Position numbers and translations under genes: made by a program
Shown: piece by piece, positions 36,493-46,217 of the stretch
Numbering within the stretch: the stretch's first letter is position 1
Layout: every line of letters starts with the position of its first letter
NCBI GenBank assembly: GCA_900539325.1
Contig: UQCC01000010.1
Location: 28,286 to 92,285 of the forward strand
From: an uncultured Eubacterium sp.
GTDB taxonomy: Bacteria > Bacillota > Clostridia > Oscillospirales > Acutalibacteraceae
Length of the DNA: 64,000 nt
Direction: 5' to 3'
Notes under the pieces: model-generated
Seen by the model: the letters and a program-made list of their open reading frames with translations, nothing else
Database searches by the model: none
Told to the model about the DNA's origin: nothing

Positions 36493-38730
36493 TCAAAATG
36501 TTATTTGGTCGGTATTGTCGGCAGGAGTAGGTAAAGCACCCGCAGCGGGAAGATTTTTAGTTCTGAAACGCCACGCTTTTTCAAACTCACCATCCTCATA
36601 ATGATGCATAGATTCTACCTTATGATTTTTCTTTTGAGTCATAACAGACACACCGATAGTATCCTTTGAAGATTTAGGAGTCAAGGCTCCCGTATTAAGG
36701 ATTAACATTCTGCCGCTTGTAGAACAAAGAACAAGTTCGCAATCTTCTTCAATGTATTCAATACAAGCAAGCGGAGATTTAAGCGAATATGCTTTAAGAA
36801 GCTTTTTCCTGTTGGTTTTTGTTTGGTAAGCAGAAATGTCAACCTTTGCAACCTTGCCGTTTTCAAAAACGAAAATCATATATCCGACATATTCTTTAAT
36901 TACGCAAATATATATTACTTTTTCGTCTTGGTCCATTTCAAGTTTACCGGCAACATAGACACCGAGTTGAGATGCCTTTCCATCCGGAAAATCATCTACC
37001 TTAGCCTTATATACCTGACCTTTATCGGTAAATACAAGAAGCTCGTCTTTATTGGAACATTCAAAGGTCGTTTCAACCTCATCGCCCTCTTTTACCTTTT
37101 GTTCACCGGACATACGAAGATTTGCAGTTCTGATTTTATTAAGATATCCCTCTTTTGTAATAAATAATGTAACAGGATAATCCGGAATTTCAGCTTCAAC
37201 GGAAGAATCAAATTCTTCAACCTCATATAAAATTTCAGACTTTCTTTCACCCGAATACTTATCGGCAACTTCATTGAGTTCCTTAATAATAATCTTTTTC
37301 TGTTTATTTTTGCTGTCAAGAATACCTTGTAACTCTTCAATTTCCGCTTTAAGAGTTTCTATATCTTTAGTGCGTTTTAAAATATACTCTCTGTTAAGAT
37401 GACGAAGCTTAATTTCGGCAACATATTCTGCCTGAACCTTGTCAATTCCAAAGCCTATCATCAAATTAGGAACAACATCCACTTCACTTTCTGTATTGCG
37501 AATAATCTTAATCGCCTTATCGATATCAAGAAGAATTTTTTCAAGACCTTGAAGAAGATGAAGTCTTTCGGCTTTTTTGTTAAGAGTAAACTGCGTTCTT
37601 CTTCTGACACATTCAAGCCTGAATTCAATCCACTCTTTAAGAATGTCAGAAACGCCCAAAACCTTTGGATAACCTTTAATAAGCACATTAAAGTTACATG
37701 AAAATGTATCTTCAAGCGGAGTAAGCTTGTAAAGCTTTGTCATAAATGTATCGGGATCTACGCCACGCTTCAAATCAAGAGTAATACGCAAGCCTTTAAG
37801 ATCGGTTTCGTCACGAATATCCGAAATTTCTTTTACCTTGTTGGTTTTTACAAGTTCAACAACCTTGTCAATAATCGCTTCGGATGTTGTTGTAGGCGGT
37901 ATTTGGGTAATGTCAATACAATTATACGATTTGTCATAAGTATACTTGGCACGAACCTTAACCGAACCTCTGCCTGTTTTGTAAATTCGTTCAAGTTCAT
38001 CCTTATTATATATAATGTATCCGCCGCCTACAAAATCAGGAGCAAGCAGTGTTTCCGACACATCATGGTCAGGATTTTTAATGAGTGCAACAGTGGTATC
38101 GCAAAGTTCTTTAAGGTTAAAAGAAGCAATAGAGGAAGCCATACCTACGGCAATACCCGTTGTAACATTTGCAAGAATAGACGGAAAAGTAACCGGCAAG
38201 AGAGTCGGTTCTTTCATTGTATTATCGTAGTTATCAACAAAATCAACAGTATCCTTGTTAATATCCTCAAAAAGTTCTTTTGCAATAGGTGCCAATTTGG
38301 CCTCTGTATAACGAGAAGCGGCGTACATCATATTTTTGCTGTAAGCCTTACCGAAGTTACCTTTTGACTCAACAAACGGATACAAAAGGCTCTCATTTCC
38401 TCGTGACAATCTAATCATCGTTTCATAAATAGAAGAATCACCATGAGGATTGAGTTGCATAGTTCTTCCTACTATATTGGCACTTTTGATAGTTCCGCCC
38501 TGCAAAAGCCCCATGTTATACATTGTGTAAAGAAGCTTTCTGTGTGAAGGCTTAAAGCCATCAATTTCGGGAATTGCACGCGACAAAATAACGCTCATTG
38601 CATAAGGCATATAATTTGATTTAAGAGTATCAACTATTTGCTCATCTTTAATCAAACCGGCATCCTGAATATGCACATTGTCAGCCAAAGGAGCTTGTAC
38701 TTCATTATCTCTGTTCTTTTTTCTTGCCAT
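36493..38730 (-). CDS. parC: Type II topoisomerase subunit A (topoisomerase IV-like)
   Basis: The DNA-cleaving subunit. The 745-aa protein has the catalytic tyrosine in MYAASRYTEAKLAPIA (near residue 130), the quinolone-region segment HGDSSIYETMIRLS (about 94-107), and IAVGMASSIASFNLKEL. The C-terminal beta-pinwheel region is short and I see no QRRGGKG-like GyrA box, which favours a topoisomerase IV-like or relaxing enzyme over gyrase. It lies 17 bp after the subunit B gene. Confidence 0.88.
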   Translation of the reverse strand: MARKKNRDNEVQAPLADNVHIQDAGLIKDEQIVDTLKSNYMPYAMSVILSRAIPEIDGFKPSHRKLLYTMYNMGLLQGGTIKSANIVGRTMQLNPHGDSSIYETMIRLSRGNESLLYPFVESKGNFGKAYSKNMMYAASRYTEAKLAPIAKELFEDINKDTVDFVDNYDNTMKEPTLLPVTFPSILANVTTGIAVGMASSIASFNLKELCDTTVALIKNPDHDVSETLLAPDFVGGGYIIYNKDELERIYKTGRGSVKVRAKYTYDKSYNCIDITQIPPTTTSEAIIDKVVELVKTNKVKEISDIRDETDLKGLRITLDLKRGVDPDTFMTKLYKLTPLEDTFSCNFNVLIKGYPKVLGVSDILKEWIEFRLECVRRRTQFTLNKKAERLHLLQGLEKILLDIDKAIKIIRNTESEVDVVPNLMIGFGIDKVQAEYVAEIKLRHLNREYILKRTKDIETLKAEIEELQGILDSKNKQKKIIIKELNEVADKYSGERKSEILYEVEEFDSSVEAEIPDYPVTLFITKEGYLNKIRTANLRMSGEQKVKEGDEVETTFECSNKDELLVFTDKGQVYKAKVDDFPDGKASQLGVYVAGKLEMDQDEKVIYICVIKEYVGYMIFVFENGKVAKVDISAYQTKTNRKKLLKAYSLKSPLACIEYIEEDCELVLCSTSGRMLILNTGALTPKSSKDTIGVSVMTQKKNHKVESMHHYEDGEFEKAWRFRTKNLPAAGALPTPADNTDQITF

Positions 38731-38747
38731 AATAACGAAAACCTCCC

Positions 38748-40730
38748 TTAGCTTACATCTGCCGCATCAAGGTACAAATGACCGTAATCGGCAATATATG
38801 TTTTTCTTCCGTCAAGATTGTCACCAAGAAGCAAATCAAACATATCACTTGTTGCAATCGCATCACTCGGAGTAACCTTGATAAGTCGTCTTGTAGCAGG
38901 ATTCATGGTGGTTAGTGACATCATATCAGCCTCGTTTTCACCAAGTCCTTTGGAACGCTGAACGGTGTATTTACTGTCGCCGAGTTCAGCTTTAATTTCA
39001 TCCATTTCGACTTCATTATAAGCAAAATATGTTTGGTCTTTGCAAGTAACCTCATAAAGCGGAGATTCGGCTATATAAACTTTGCCTTCTTCAATAAGTT
39101 TAGGCATAAGTCGATAAATCATTGTTAAAATAAGAGTTCTGATTTGAAAGCCGTCAACATCGGCATCGGTACAAATCATAATTTTGTTCCACCTGAGTGA
39201 ATCCATATCAAACATCGAAACATCTTTTGCAGCTTTGCTTTTTACTTCAACACCGCAACCGAGAACCTTAATCAAATCGGTTATAATATCGCTCTTAAAT
39301 ATCTTATCATAATCGGATTTAAGGCAATTAAGAATTTTACCTCTTACAGGCATAATTGCTTGGAAATTAGCATCTCTTGCCTGCTTACAAGCACCGAGAG
39401 CAGAGTCACCCTCTACAATAAACAGTTCTCTTTCATCAACATTTTTTGATCTGCAATCAACAAATTTTTGAATTCTGTTTGTCATATCAACCTTTGTTTG
39501 CAAGGTTGTTTTAAGAGTTTTTCTTGTTTTTTCGGCTTTGACACGGGAACGCATATTTATCAAAATTTGGTCTGCTATTTTATCCGCATCCATCTTATTT
39601 TCAATAAAATACACTTCAAGCTGCTTTCTGAAGAAATCGGTCATAGCCTCTTGAATAAATTTGTTTGTAATCGCCTTTTTAGTTTGATTTTCATATGATG
39701 TTTGAGTAGAAAAGGACGAAACTACAAAAATAACACATTCCTCAATATCCTGAACCGTGATTTGTGAATCGGTTTTGTTGTACTTATTAGTCGATTTAAG
39801 ATAAGCGTTAATTTGATTTACGAATGCACTTCTAAAGGCTTTTTCAGGAGCACCTCCGTGTTCAAGGAATGATGAATTGTGGTAATATTCCTTAAGCTGT
39901 GTTTCAAGAGAAAAGCAAAGAGCTGCTCTGATTTTAAGTTTATAGTCCTTAAGATCATCTCTGTCTCTGCCGACTCTCTCACACTCCCAATACTGCGGAG
40001 TTGTGAAAGCCTTATCGCCTGCAAGCTCGGTAACATAATCCTTAATTCCGTTTTCGTAGCAGTATTCAAAAGTTTCAAACTGTGTTGCAGTGAGCTGATT
40101 TTTAAAGATAAACTTGATTTTATCATTTACAATAGCCTGACGCTTCATAGTCTCTTTATAAAATTCAACAGGCACATTAATATCGGTAAACACTTGCAAA
40201 TCAGGCTTCCATCGGATTTTTGTACCGGTATCGCCTCTTTTGCCGTAAGGTTCTTTTTTCAATCCGCCGACATTCTCACCATGTTCAAAATGAAGATTGT
40301 ACTTATAGCCGTCAGTTTTAATTTCGGCGTCCATATATTCGGAAGCGTATTGTGTAGCACAAAGTCCGAGACCGTTCAAGCCGAGTGAAAATTCATAGTT
40401 ATCTCCGCCGTTATCATACTTACCGCCGGCATAAAGTTCGCAGAAAAGAAGTTCCCAGTTATATTTATCCTCATTTTTATTGTAATCAACAGGAATTCCA
40501 CGACCGTGGTCCTGAACCTCAACCGAACCGTCAAGGAAACGGGTTACGGTAATTTTTGAGCCATGTCCCTCTCTTGCTTCGTCAATAGAGTTTGACATAA
40601 TTTCAAATATGGAATGCTGACAACCGTCAATTCCGTCAGAACCGAAAATAACCGCCGGTCTTTTTCTTACACGATCGGCACCTTTTAAAGATTTAATACT
40701 TTCATTTCCGTATTCTTGTTTCTTTGCCAA
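38748..40730 (-). CDS. parE: Type II topoisomerase subunit B (topoisomerase IV-like)
   Basis: The ATPase/TOPRIM subunit. The 660-aa protein has the GHKL ATPase motifs (EIMSNSIDEAREGHG, VEVQDHGRGIPVD, LGLNGLGLCATQYAS) and a TOPRIM domain with EGDSALGACKQARD and DADVDGFQI. EGDSAL replaces the more usual EGDSAG, and the family is a divergent clostridial one. The TTG at 40730 is chosen since GGAGGG lies 6 bases upstream; the nine codons before it have no ribosome site. Confidence 0.88.
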   Translation of the reverse strand: MAKKQEYGNESIKSLKGADRVRKRPAVIFGSDGIDGCQHSIFEIMSNSIDEAREGHGSKITVTRFLDGSVEVQDHGRGIPVDYNKNEDKYNWELLFCELYAGGKYDNGGDNYEFSLGLNGLGLCATQYASEYMDAEIKTDGYKYNLHFEHGENVGGLKKEPYGKRGDTGTKIRWKPDLQVFTDINVPVEFYKETMKRQAIVNDKIKFIFKNQLTATQFETFEYCYENGIKDYVTELAGDKAFTTPQYWECERVGRDRDDLKDYKLKIRAALCFSLETQLKEYYHNSSFLEHGGAPEKAFRSAFVNQINAYLKSTNKYNKTDSQITVQDIEECVIFVVSSFSTQTSYENQTKKAITNKFIQEAMTDFFRKQLEVYFIENKMDADKIADQILINMRSRVKAEKTRKTLKTTLQTKVDMTNRIQKFVDCRSKNVDERELFIVEGDSALGACKQARDANFQAIMPVRGKILNCLKSDYDKIFKSDIITDLIKVLGCGVEVKSKAAKDVSMFDMDSLRWNKIMICTDADVDGFQIRTLILTMIYRLMPKLIEEGKVYIAESPLYEVTCKDQTYFAYNEVEMDEIKAELGDSKYTVQRSKGLGENEADMMSLTTMNPATRRLIKVTPSDAIATSDMFDLLLGDNLDGRKTYIADYGHLYLDAADVS

Positions 40731-40799
40731 GTAAATCCCTCCATAAGAAGTATACATACTTTATAAGTATACAATATATTGTGGGTAAAAGTCAAGTAA

Positions 40800-40832
40800 A
40801 CAAAATCCCTCGAAAAAAATCGAAGGATTTTA
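40800..40832 (-). terminator. Terminator after the leucine-rich-repeat gene
   Basis: AAAATCC-TTCG and CGA-GGATTTT arms with a T-run on the minus strand, directly after the stop at 40838. Confidence 0.75.
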
Positions 40833-40837
40833 CTGTA

Positions 40838-42205
40838 CTATAACATTTTAGCTGTACCTATTCTCGACCATTTAGAATAGAACACATTGCTCTCATTGAC
40901 ATTTTTAAATGATCTTATTCTGAAATAATATCTTCTTTTAGATTTCAAATTTGAAAGTTTAAGACTTTTTGCATTTTTATTATTAACCGTTATATAATGA
41001 TTATCTAAAATAAAATGCGGATTTGTACTATACTGCACCTCGTAGCCGTCATTTTGTGCAGTAATTTTATTCCATTGCAATTCAGCCTCATTTTTTGATA
41101 ATACTATTTTTTTGAATATCGGACTTTGCGGATAAATAAACAAAAGCAGCCTTGAAGAGCCTTTATAATTGCCTAAGTATGTAATATCATAGGTGTATAT
41201 TCCGACACTTTTTCTGCCGAGAGGCAAGGTGTAAATATAATCAACATTCTGCACCAAAGATTTACCACTTGAATCAACAACTTTTACATTTGGCGAAAAT
41301 TGATATTTGTCATATACCGCACTTGAATAATCTAAAGACGCATTGTAAATTTTGTTAATTATTTTGTCTTCTTTTATATAACCGCACACTGTACATACCG
41401 TTACAATATGCCCGTCGGATTCGGTAGTCGCAGGTGTAATTTTCTCTGTATATTTATGTTTAGTAGGACAAATGTACTTATTGATAATCTTTTCATCGCA
41501 GGTTCTGCATGTAACCTCGATATACCCGTATTCAGAACAAGTGGGATATACAGTTTTGTAAATCGGCTCGTGATGATGTGCGGAATCGGGATTAGGCAAT
41601 TCATTTTCACATTCAAGAGATATGCCCAGATTTTCAAAATTTTCCTCTATTTTTACTGTTTCGGATGATAACGCAACCGTTTTTAAATTAACAGAACCTT
41701 TAAATGAGTTCTTACAAATCGTGGTTGTATTTTTAAGAGTTGCAAACCTTTCGTCATTTTTAGCCGACGGATATTTAATAAGTTTTGACAAATCCTTTGA
41801 ATAAAGAATACCGTCAAAAGAAGAATACACTTCGTTTTCTATATCAACACTGAATTCTTTTATGCCTGTGCAACCGTCAAATGCCGTATTGTCAATTTGA
41901 GTAACTTTGTCGCTGATGCTTATCTTTTCAAGGCTTGTACAGTTTCTAAATAATCTTGCACCGATTTTCAAAATCCCGCTTTCGATTAAAACAGACTTGA
42001 TATCCCCGTTTAAATATAAAAACGGAGAAGTTGAATAATCAGGAATTTCACCGTTGCCCTTAATTATAACTTCGCCCGTTTTGCTGTTTATTGTATAAAC
42101 TATTCCGTCAGTTAGTTCTTCTTCAATAACTTGAGCATAAGCAGAAATAGGACAAGCTAAAAATAATATAAACAATAAAAGCAAAGTGCACAAAATCCGT
42201 TTCAT
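40838..42205 (-). CDS. Secreted leucine-rich-repeat protein with zinc-ribbon-like and fibronectin III segments
   Basis: A 455-aa exported protein. Residues 1-24 are a signal peptide ending ISAYA. A BspA-type LRR_5 region follows (residues about 60-190: GARLFRNCTSLEKISISDKV, QIDNTAFDGCTGIKEFSV). Then comes a cysteine-bearing repeat, CSEYGYIEVTCRTCDEK and VCTVCGYIKED, common in clostridial surface proteins. The C-terminal 90 residues look like fibronectin type III (AELQWNKI, YYFRIRSFKN). No sortase motif is visible. It is probably an extracellular adhesion or wall-associated protein. The ATG at 42205 follows GGAG by 8 bases. Confidence 0.82.
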   Translation of the reverse strand: MKRILCTLLLLFILFLACPISAYAQVIEEELTDGIVYTINSKTGEVIIKGNGEIPDYSTSPFLYLNGDIKSVLIESGILKIGARLFRNCTSLEKISISDKVTQIDNTAFDGCTGIKEFSVDIENEVYSSFDGILYSKDLSKLIKYPSAKNDERFATLKNTTTICKNSFKGSVNLKTVALSSETVKIEENFENLGISLECENELPNPDSAHHHEPIYKTVYPTCSEYGYIEVTCRTCDEKIINKYICPTKHKYTEKITPATTESDGHIVTVCTVCGYIKEDKIINKIYNASLDYSSAVYDKYQFSPNVKVVDSSGKSLVQNVDYIYTLPLGRKSVGIYTYDITYLGNYKGSSRLLLFIYPQSPIFKKIVLSKNEAELQWNKITAQNDGYEVQYSTNPHFILDNHYITVNNKNAKSLKLSNLKSKRRYYFRIRSFKNVNESNVFYSKWSRIGTAKML

Positions 42206-42277
42206 CACAACATCTCCGTAATTCAGACACACTTGTCTAAGCATAATAAATATGATATAATTTTTAAAAAAGTCTTG

Positions 42278-42315
42278 TTATAATATACCATATATTTTAT
42301 AATATACCATATATT
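42278..42315 (+). repeat. Tandem 19-bp repeat in a divergent promoter region
   Basis: TTATAATATACCATATATT occurs twice with no gap. Each copy contains TATAAT and an AATATA-cca-TATATT dyad. It lies between the divergent LRR-protein and esterase genes and may hold duplicated -10 elements or operator sites. Confidence 0.85.
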
Positions 42316-42368
42316 GAATTTTTATTCAACTCATAAATCTACATATTTTGACAATAAAAGAGGATAAA

Positions 42369-43502
42369 GTGAAAAAGAAAAAAGATTTTAGCAAAAAATG
42401 GTACACCGAAAAATTTTTAAACGAATTAAAAAACACAGCATATCAAGAAAAAGACAAAAATTTAGTATACACCGTAAAATGTTCACCTGATGCCGTTTCA
42501 AAGTACGGACTTGACCCTCGTATGCTTGGCGGACCGATTGGCAAAATGGCAAAAGGATTGCAATTTGTTCCTGATTTTATATTTAAACATATGAATATGA
42601 AACTAAACGAGAATAATATAATTTCGTTTAGAGAAAGCTGTTCAAAAATTTCGTATGCCGACTGTCATATAAACGGAGTTGAAATAACCAATTCTGCTGT
42701 TTTGGCAAGTGACAGCCATAAAATTCCAATCAGAATTTATCAAAATAACACTTGTAAAGACACAAAAGCGTTGTTGATCTTTATCCATGGCGGTGCATTT
42801 GTAGGCGGAACAATAGACCCATATGACGAATGTTTGAAAATGCTTGTTGACAAATTTTCAATAAAAGCGCTTAGTATTGACTACCGTCTTTTGCCTGAAA
42901 ATCCATACCCTACTCCATACACAGACTGTTTTGATGTTGTAGAATATATTTACAACAACCACTCCGAATTTGACACAGACAAGGATAAAATATTCGTTTG
43001 CGGTGACAGTGCAGGCGGAAACCTTGCTCAAGCCTGTTCAACAAAATTTAAAGGCAATGATGTGATAAGAGGTCAGCTTCTTTTATATCCGACTCTCAAT
43101 ATATTTGCAATTGAAGACGAATACTATCACACAGGACTTGACGATTTCACCTTTGAACCTACACAAAAGCGACTTTCAATCGGTGTTATTCGCCAAATGC
43201 AAATGCTGACAAACTGTGATGTGAAACAAATCGGAATAACAGCATCCGACGAATTCAACAGCCCATATATCTATTCAGCAAAAGGAAATCCACCAACATT
43301 CATAACCGCCGGTGCACTTGATTATCTCAAAAAAGACGCAATGGCTTGGGCGCATAAATTGACAGATGCAGGAGTTAAAACAAGCCTGTTAATCTATAAC
43401 GGACTCGGTCACGGATACATAAACGCAACAGGTGTATTTCCGCAAGCAGAAGATTTGATAGATGAAATGGGAACCTTTATAAATTCAATTATAAATCAAT
43501 AA
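42369..43502 (+). CDS. Alpha/beta hydrolase (HSL-type esterase)
   Basis: A 377-aa esterase/lipase of the hormone-sensitive-lipase family. The oxyanion motif is IHGGAFVGG, the nucleophile is in CGDSAGGN, the acid is expected near ALDYLKKDA, and the histidine is in GLGHGYINA. It has no signal peptide. The GTG at 42369 has AGAGGA 4 bases upstream; an in-frame TTG at 42348 has none. The substrate is unknown, probably a short acyl ester. Confidence 0.85.
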   Translation: MKKKKDFSKKWYTEKFLNELKNTAYQEKDKNLVYTVKCSPDAVSKYGLDPRMLGGPIGKMAKGLQFVPDFIFKHMNMKLNENNIISFRESCSKISYADCHINGVEITNSAVLASDSHKIPIRIYQNNTCKDTKALLIFIHGGAFVGGTIDPYDECLKMLVDKFSIKALSIDYRLLPENPYPTPYTDCFDVVEYIYNNHSEFDTDKDKIFVCGDSAGGNLAQACSTKFKGNDVIRGQLLLYPTLNIFAIEDEYYHTGLDDFTFEPTQKRLSIGVIRQMQMLTNCDVKQIGITASDEFNSPYIYSAKGNPPTFITAGALDYLKKDAMAWAHKLTDAGVKTSLLIYNGLGHGYINATGVFPQAEDLIDEMGTFINSIINQ

Positions 43503-43506
43503 CACT

Positions 43507-43821
43507 TTATTTAAATCTTTTTTCAACTATATACATAATGAACACATAAATAATTAATATAACGGCTACAACGCCTATTGCCCAAAACAAAGAATTGTAT
43601 GACTTTGAAAGTACAGTAAAAAATCCGGATATTGCAATTCCGATTCCTAAAAATATAACAGGTTTGGAACTTGCCTTGGCAAAAGGCACCTTTTCATTAT
43701 CATTAAGTCTGTCAAAAGTTTTACCATGAAGCCAATTATAATTGCCTTTTGCAAGCGAAATCCCTATCAAAATCATAAAAAGTGCCGCAAACCACGCAAC
43801 AATACTGTAAGCGATTAACAT
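43507..43821 (-). CDS. DUF3784 family membrane protein
   Basis: A 104-aa protein with helices at residues about 3-23, 53-70 and 77-98. Between the first two lies KGNYNWLHGKTFDRLNDNEK, the pattern of the DUF3784 family. The function is unknown. AAAGGGG precedes the ATG. It is convergent with the esterase gene, ending 4 bases from it. Confidence 0.78.
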   Translation of the reverse strand: MLIAYSIVAWFAALFMILIGISLAKGNYNWLHGKTFDRLNDNEKVPFAKASSKPVIFLGIGIAISGFFTVLSKSYNSLFWAIGVVAVILIIYVFIMYIVEKRFK

Positions 43822-43943
43822 AATAACCCCTTCTTTCTTAGTACATTATATCAATAAAAATAAATATGTTCAACAAAACAGCCTGCAATTTTTAAAAATT
43901 CATAAAAAACGGTTCATTGTTACACTTTTGAAGAAGCTTCAAA

Positions 43944-44573
43944 TTACACTATATTTGCACCGACAAGCGTATTATAAATAACACCCGCAAGAATTTTATG
44001 CCCCTCCTCTGTTAAATGTTCCTGGTCAACATCACTCGGTTCCACATAATCTGCGGCAGATATGATACTTGTTCCTTTTTCATTTGCAACTTTTTTATAT
44101 TCATCAAACAAATTGTGAGCAATCTCTACCGAATTTGTGTCAAACTCAGGGTCGTATTCTTCTTTCCACACTTCTTTGCCCAAAAATATGGGTGATATAA
44201 TCAATATCTTTTCAGGAGAAATATATTTTGATAGTTCATCAACGCAAAGACTAATGCCTTTTGCAATTTTGAATGAATTGGACTTATAACAAGACTTGCA
44301 ATCATTTGTGCCGAGCATTATTACAGCCGCATCAACAGGATAACTTGATTTCAAAATTTCAGGCAAAGATTCAAGACCGTTGCGATTTTTACGATAAGCA
44401 TCATCATAAACAGTTGTTCTGCCGCAAAGACCTTCCTCAATAACTCTGACATCACGATTGTTTAGCTTTTCCTGAAGAACACTTGTCCATCTGACTCCCC
44501 AAGAATATCTGTTTGTAGTTTTGGGTATAAGACCCCATGTGTTTGAATCTCCAAAACACAGCAGTTGTTTCAT
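43944..44573 (-). CDS. SGNH/GDSL hydrolase
   Basis: A 209-aa esterase-fold hydrolase. Block I is CFGDSNTWG (nucleophile S10), block III is VIMLGTNDCK, and block V is DQEHLTEEGH. It resembles bacterial arylesterases of the GDSL family. Cytoplasmic, no signal peptide. It has its own strong promoter. Confidence 0.88.
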   Translation of the reverse strand: MKQLLCFGDSNTWGLIPKTTNRYSWGVRWTSVLQEKLNNRDVRVIEEGLCGRTTVYDDAYRKNRNGLESLPEILKSSYPVDAAVIMLGTNDCKSCYKSNSFKIAKGISLCVDELSKYISPEKILIISPIFLGKEVWKEEYDPEFDTNSVEIAHNLFDEYKKVANEKGTSIISAADYVEPSDVDQEHLTEEGHKILAGVIYNTLVGANIV

Positions 44574-44605
44574 ACAATCACCCGATTTCTTTTTTGTATA
44601 ATTGA

Positions 44606-44634
44606 ATTATACAGCCTAAAACCCACTATGTCAA
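44606..44634 (-). promoter_or_regulatory. Consensus sigma-A promoter of the SGNH hydrolase gene
   Basis: The minus strand reads TTGACA, 17 bases, TATAAT, an exact consensus match, about 33 bases before the ATG. Confidence 0.88.
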
Positions 44635-44692
44635 TAGGTTTAGTATAAATTGTGAGATTTTTAATATACCCTTTTTATCTCTTGAACAATAA

Positions 44693-44719
44693 AAATCCCG
44701 AAAAATCGGGATTTTTTCA
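44693..44719 (-). terminator. Terminator after the 156-aa unknown gene
   Basis: AATCCCG and CGGGATT arms with A- and T-runs on both sides, next to the stop at 44720. Confidence 0.85.
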
Positions 44720-45190
44720 TTAGCACCAATTCCATTTGAGTTTTGATGCTTCTGTATTAATGACGCACCAAGTGTATTTTTTGTATTTTTTGCAGTCTCC
44801 CTTTGCGTCATAAAATCCAACAGCCAAGTCAACAATTACCTCACCGCATCTGACATAACAATCAACAAATTCTGCACTTGAAGCATTATTCAACGCGTCA
44901 ACAAAATCATCGACTTCAAGCTGAAGCCCTTTAAACTCCCCTTTGCTGTTTGCAGTGGTTTGGAATTGCAAATTTGGGTCTGAACATTCAGGCATTTCAA
45001 TAATCATTTCACAATGCTTAAAGTCCTTGTATTGATTATAAACAGTATCATCAGAATAATTCTGCGGATACAATTCAATATCAAAGGTAAGCACGATAGT
45101 ATCATTTTCCACCTTAACATTCGACAGCTTTTGATCGTGAATCAATCCGCAAGGAAGACCGAAATCATACAAATCAAATTCAGTGTTCAT
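44720..45190 (-). CDS. Hypothetical protein, 156 aa
   Basis: I do not recognise a family. The protein is acidic, has no membrane segment or signal peptide, and begins MNTEFDLYDFGLPCG. Aromatic and cysteine residues are frequent near the end (KYTWCVINTEASKLKWNWC). AGGAG precedes the ATG at a normal distance and a terminator follows, so it is probably a real single gene. Size and composition would fit an immunity-type protein, but nothing nearby supports that. Confidence 0.65.
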   Translation of the reverse strand: MNTEFDLYDFGLPCGLIHDQKLSNVKVENDTIVLTFDIELYPQNYSDDTVYNQYKDFKHCEMIIEMPECSDPNLQFQTTANSKGEFKGLQLEVDDFVDALNNASSAEFVDCYVRCGEVIVDLAVGFYDAKGDCKKYKKYTWCVINTEASKLKWNWC

Positions 45191-45264
45191 AGCGTATTCT
45201 CCTTTATAAATAAATGTTTTTATATTATTGTCTTAAAAAACTGTTGTGTTCCAAAATTAAAAAA

Positions 45265-45999
45265 TCAATCCTCAACCGTTTTCCAGCCGGCATAAATAAT
45301 ATCTTCAGCCTTTCCGACCTTGGTTAATATGTTTTCAATCAAATAATCGTTGTTTGTTTTGGTTGTAATAAAAGCCTTGATTTTGGATTCGTTATTTTCT
45401 CCGTCAATTGTTTCCAAATTATGCAGTAAAGCGTTTGGTTCGTTTTTGATGATAGACATAATGTTTTTTCTGATTTCAAGTGCTGCTTCCTCAGGGCAAA
45501 CAACTGTGATTTTATAAAACTTCTCTCTGTTTTCTTTTTTGGATTTATCATATTTACGAGCTTTGTCAATTTTATCCGACAATGGATGAATTACCAAGTG
45601 TACAACAACTATTGCGAGTGCCGCAACGATGGCATATTTCAATTGTTTAAGACAACACAAAATTCCGATTGCAGAACTCGTCCATACCGTTGCAGCTGTG
45701 TTCAGTCCCCTTACATTTGCACCCTCTCTGATAATCAAACCGGCACCAAGAAAACCGATGCCGCTGACAACCTGTGCAGCAATACGAGTCAAATCGGTGT
45801 CGGGACCTTGAACCAAATATCCAAACGAGGTAAACAAAAATGCTCCGACACATACAATTATGTTAGTGATAATTCCTGCATTGTGACGGGTAAGCTGCCT
45901 TTCCAAGCCGATAATAGCACCCAAAATAATTGCCAACGAAATTCTTAACAAAAACCCTCCTGTATCGGTTATGTCAGAATTTAAAAGTAGTTCCTTCAA
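45265..45999 (-). CDS. MgtC/SapB family membrane protein
   Basis: A 244-aa protein. The N-terminal half has four to five helices with the MgtC pattern GAIIGLERQLTRHNAGIITN, then GIGFLGAGLIIREGANVRGLNTAATVW. The C-terminal half is a soluble ACT-like domain. MgtC proteins are tied to magnesium homeostasis and, in some pathogens, modulation of the F-ATPase. The TTG at 45999 is chosen because GGGAGG lies 7 bases upstream. Confidence 0.9.
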   Translation of the reverse strand: MKELLLNSDITDTGGFLLRISLAIILGAIIGLERQLTRHNAGIITNIIVCVGAFLFTSFGYLVQGPDTDLTRIAAQVVSGIGFLGAGLIIREGANVRGLNTAATVWTSSAIGILCCLKQLKYAIVAALAIVVVHLVIHPLSDKIDKARKYDKSKKENREKFYKITVVCPEEAALEIRKNIMSIIKNEPNALLHNLETIDGENNESKIKAFITTKTNNDYLIENILTKVGKAEDIIYAGWKTVED

Positions 46000-46115
46000 A
46001 GTATAGCCTCCCAAAACAAAACTAAATATTTTTTCTCTTATAACAATTATAATACAGCATTTTGAACAATATTACAATAACCAAAGCCAATAATTTATTA
46101 ATATGTTATAAAGCG

Positions 46116-46144
46116 TTGACATAGAAGAATTATTATGGTATAAA
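46116..46144 (+). promoter_or_regulatory. Sigma-A promoter of the 197-aa anchored protein gene
   Basis: TTGACA, 17 bases, TATAAA, about 75 bases before the ATG. Confidence 0.8.
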
Positions 46145-46217
46145 GAAATCAAAAGATATCCACTTTTAATAATAACTGTTTATTTATTACAAAAGTTTTT
46201 GAAAGAGAGATGATTTT

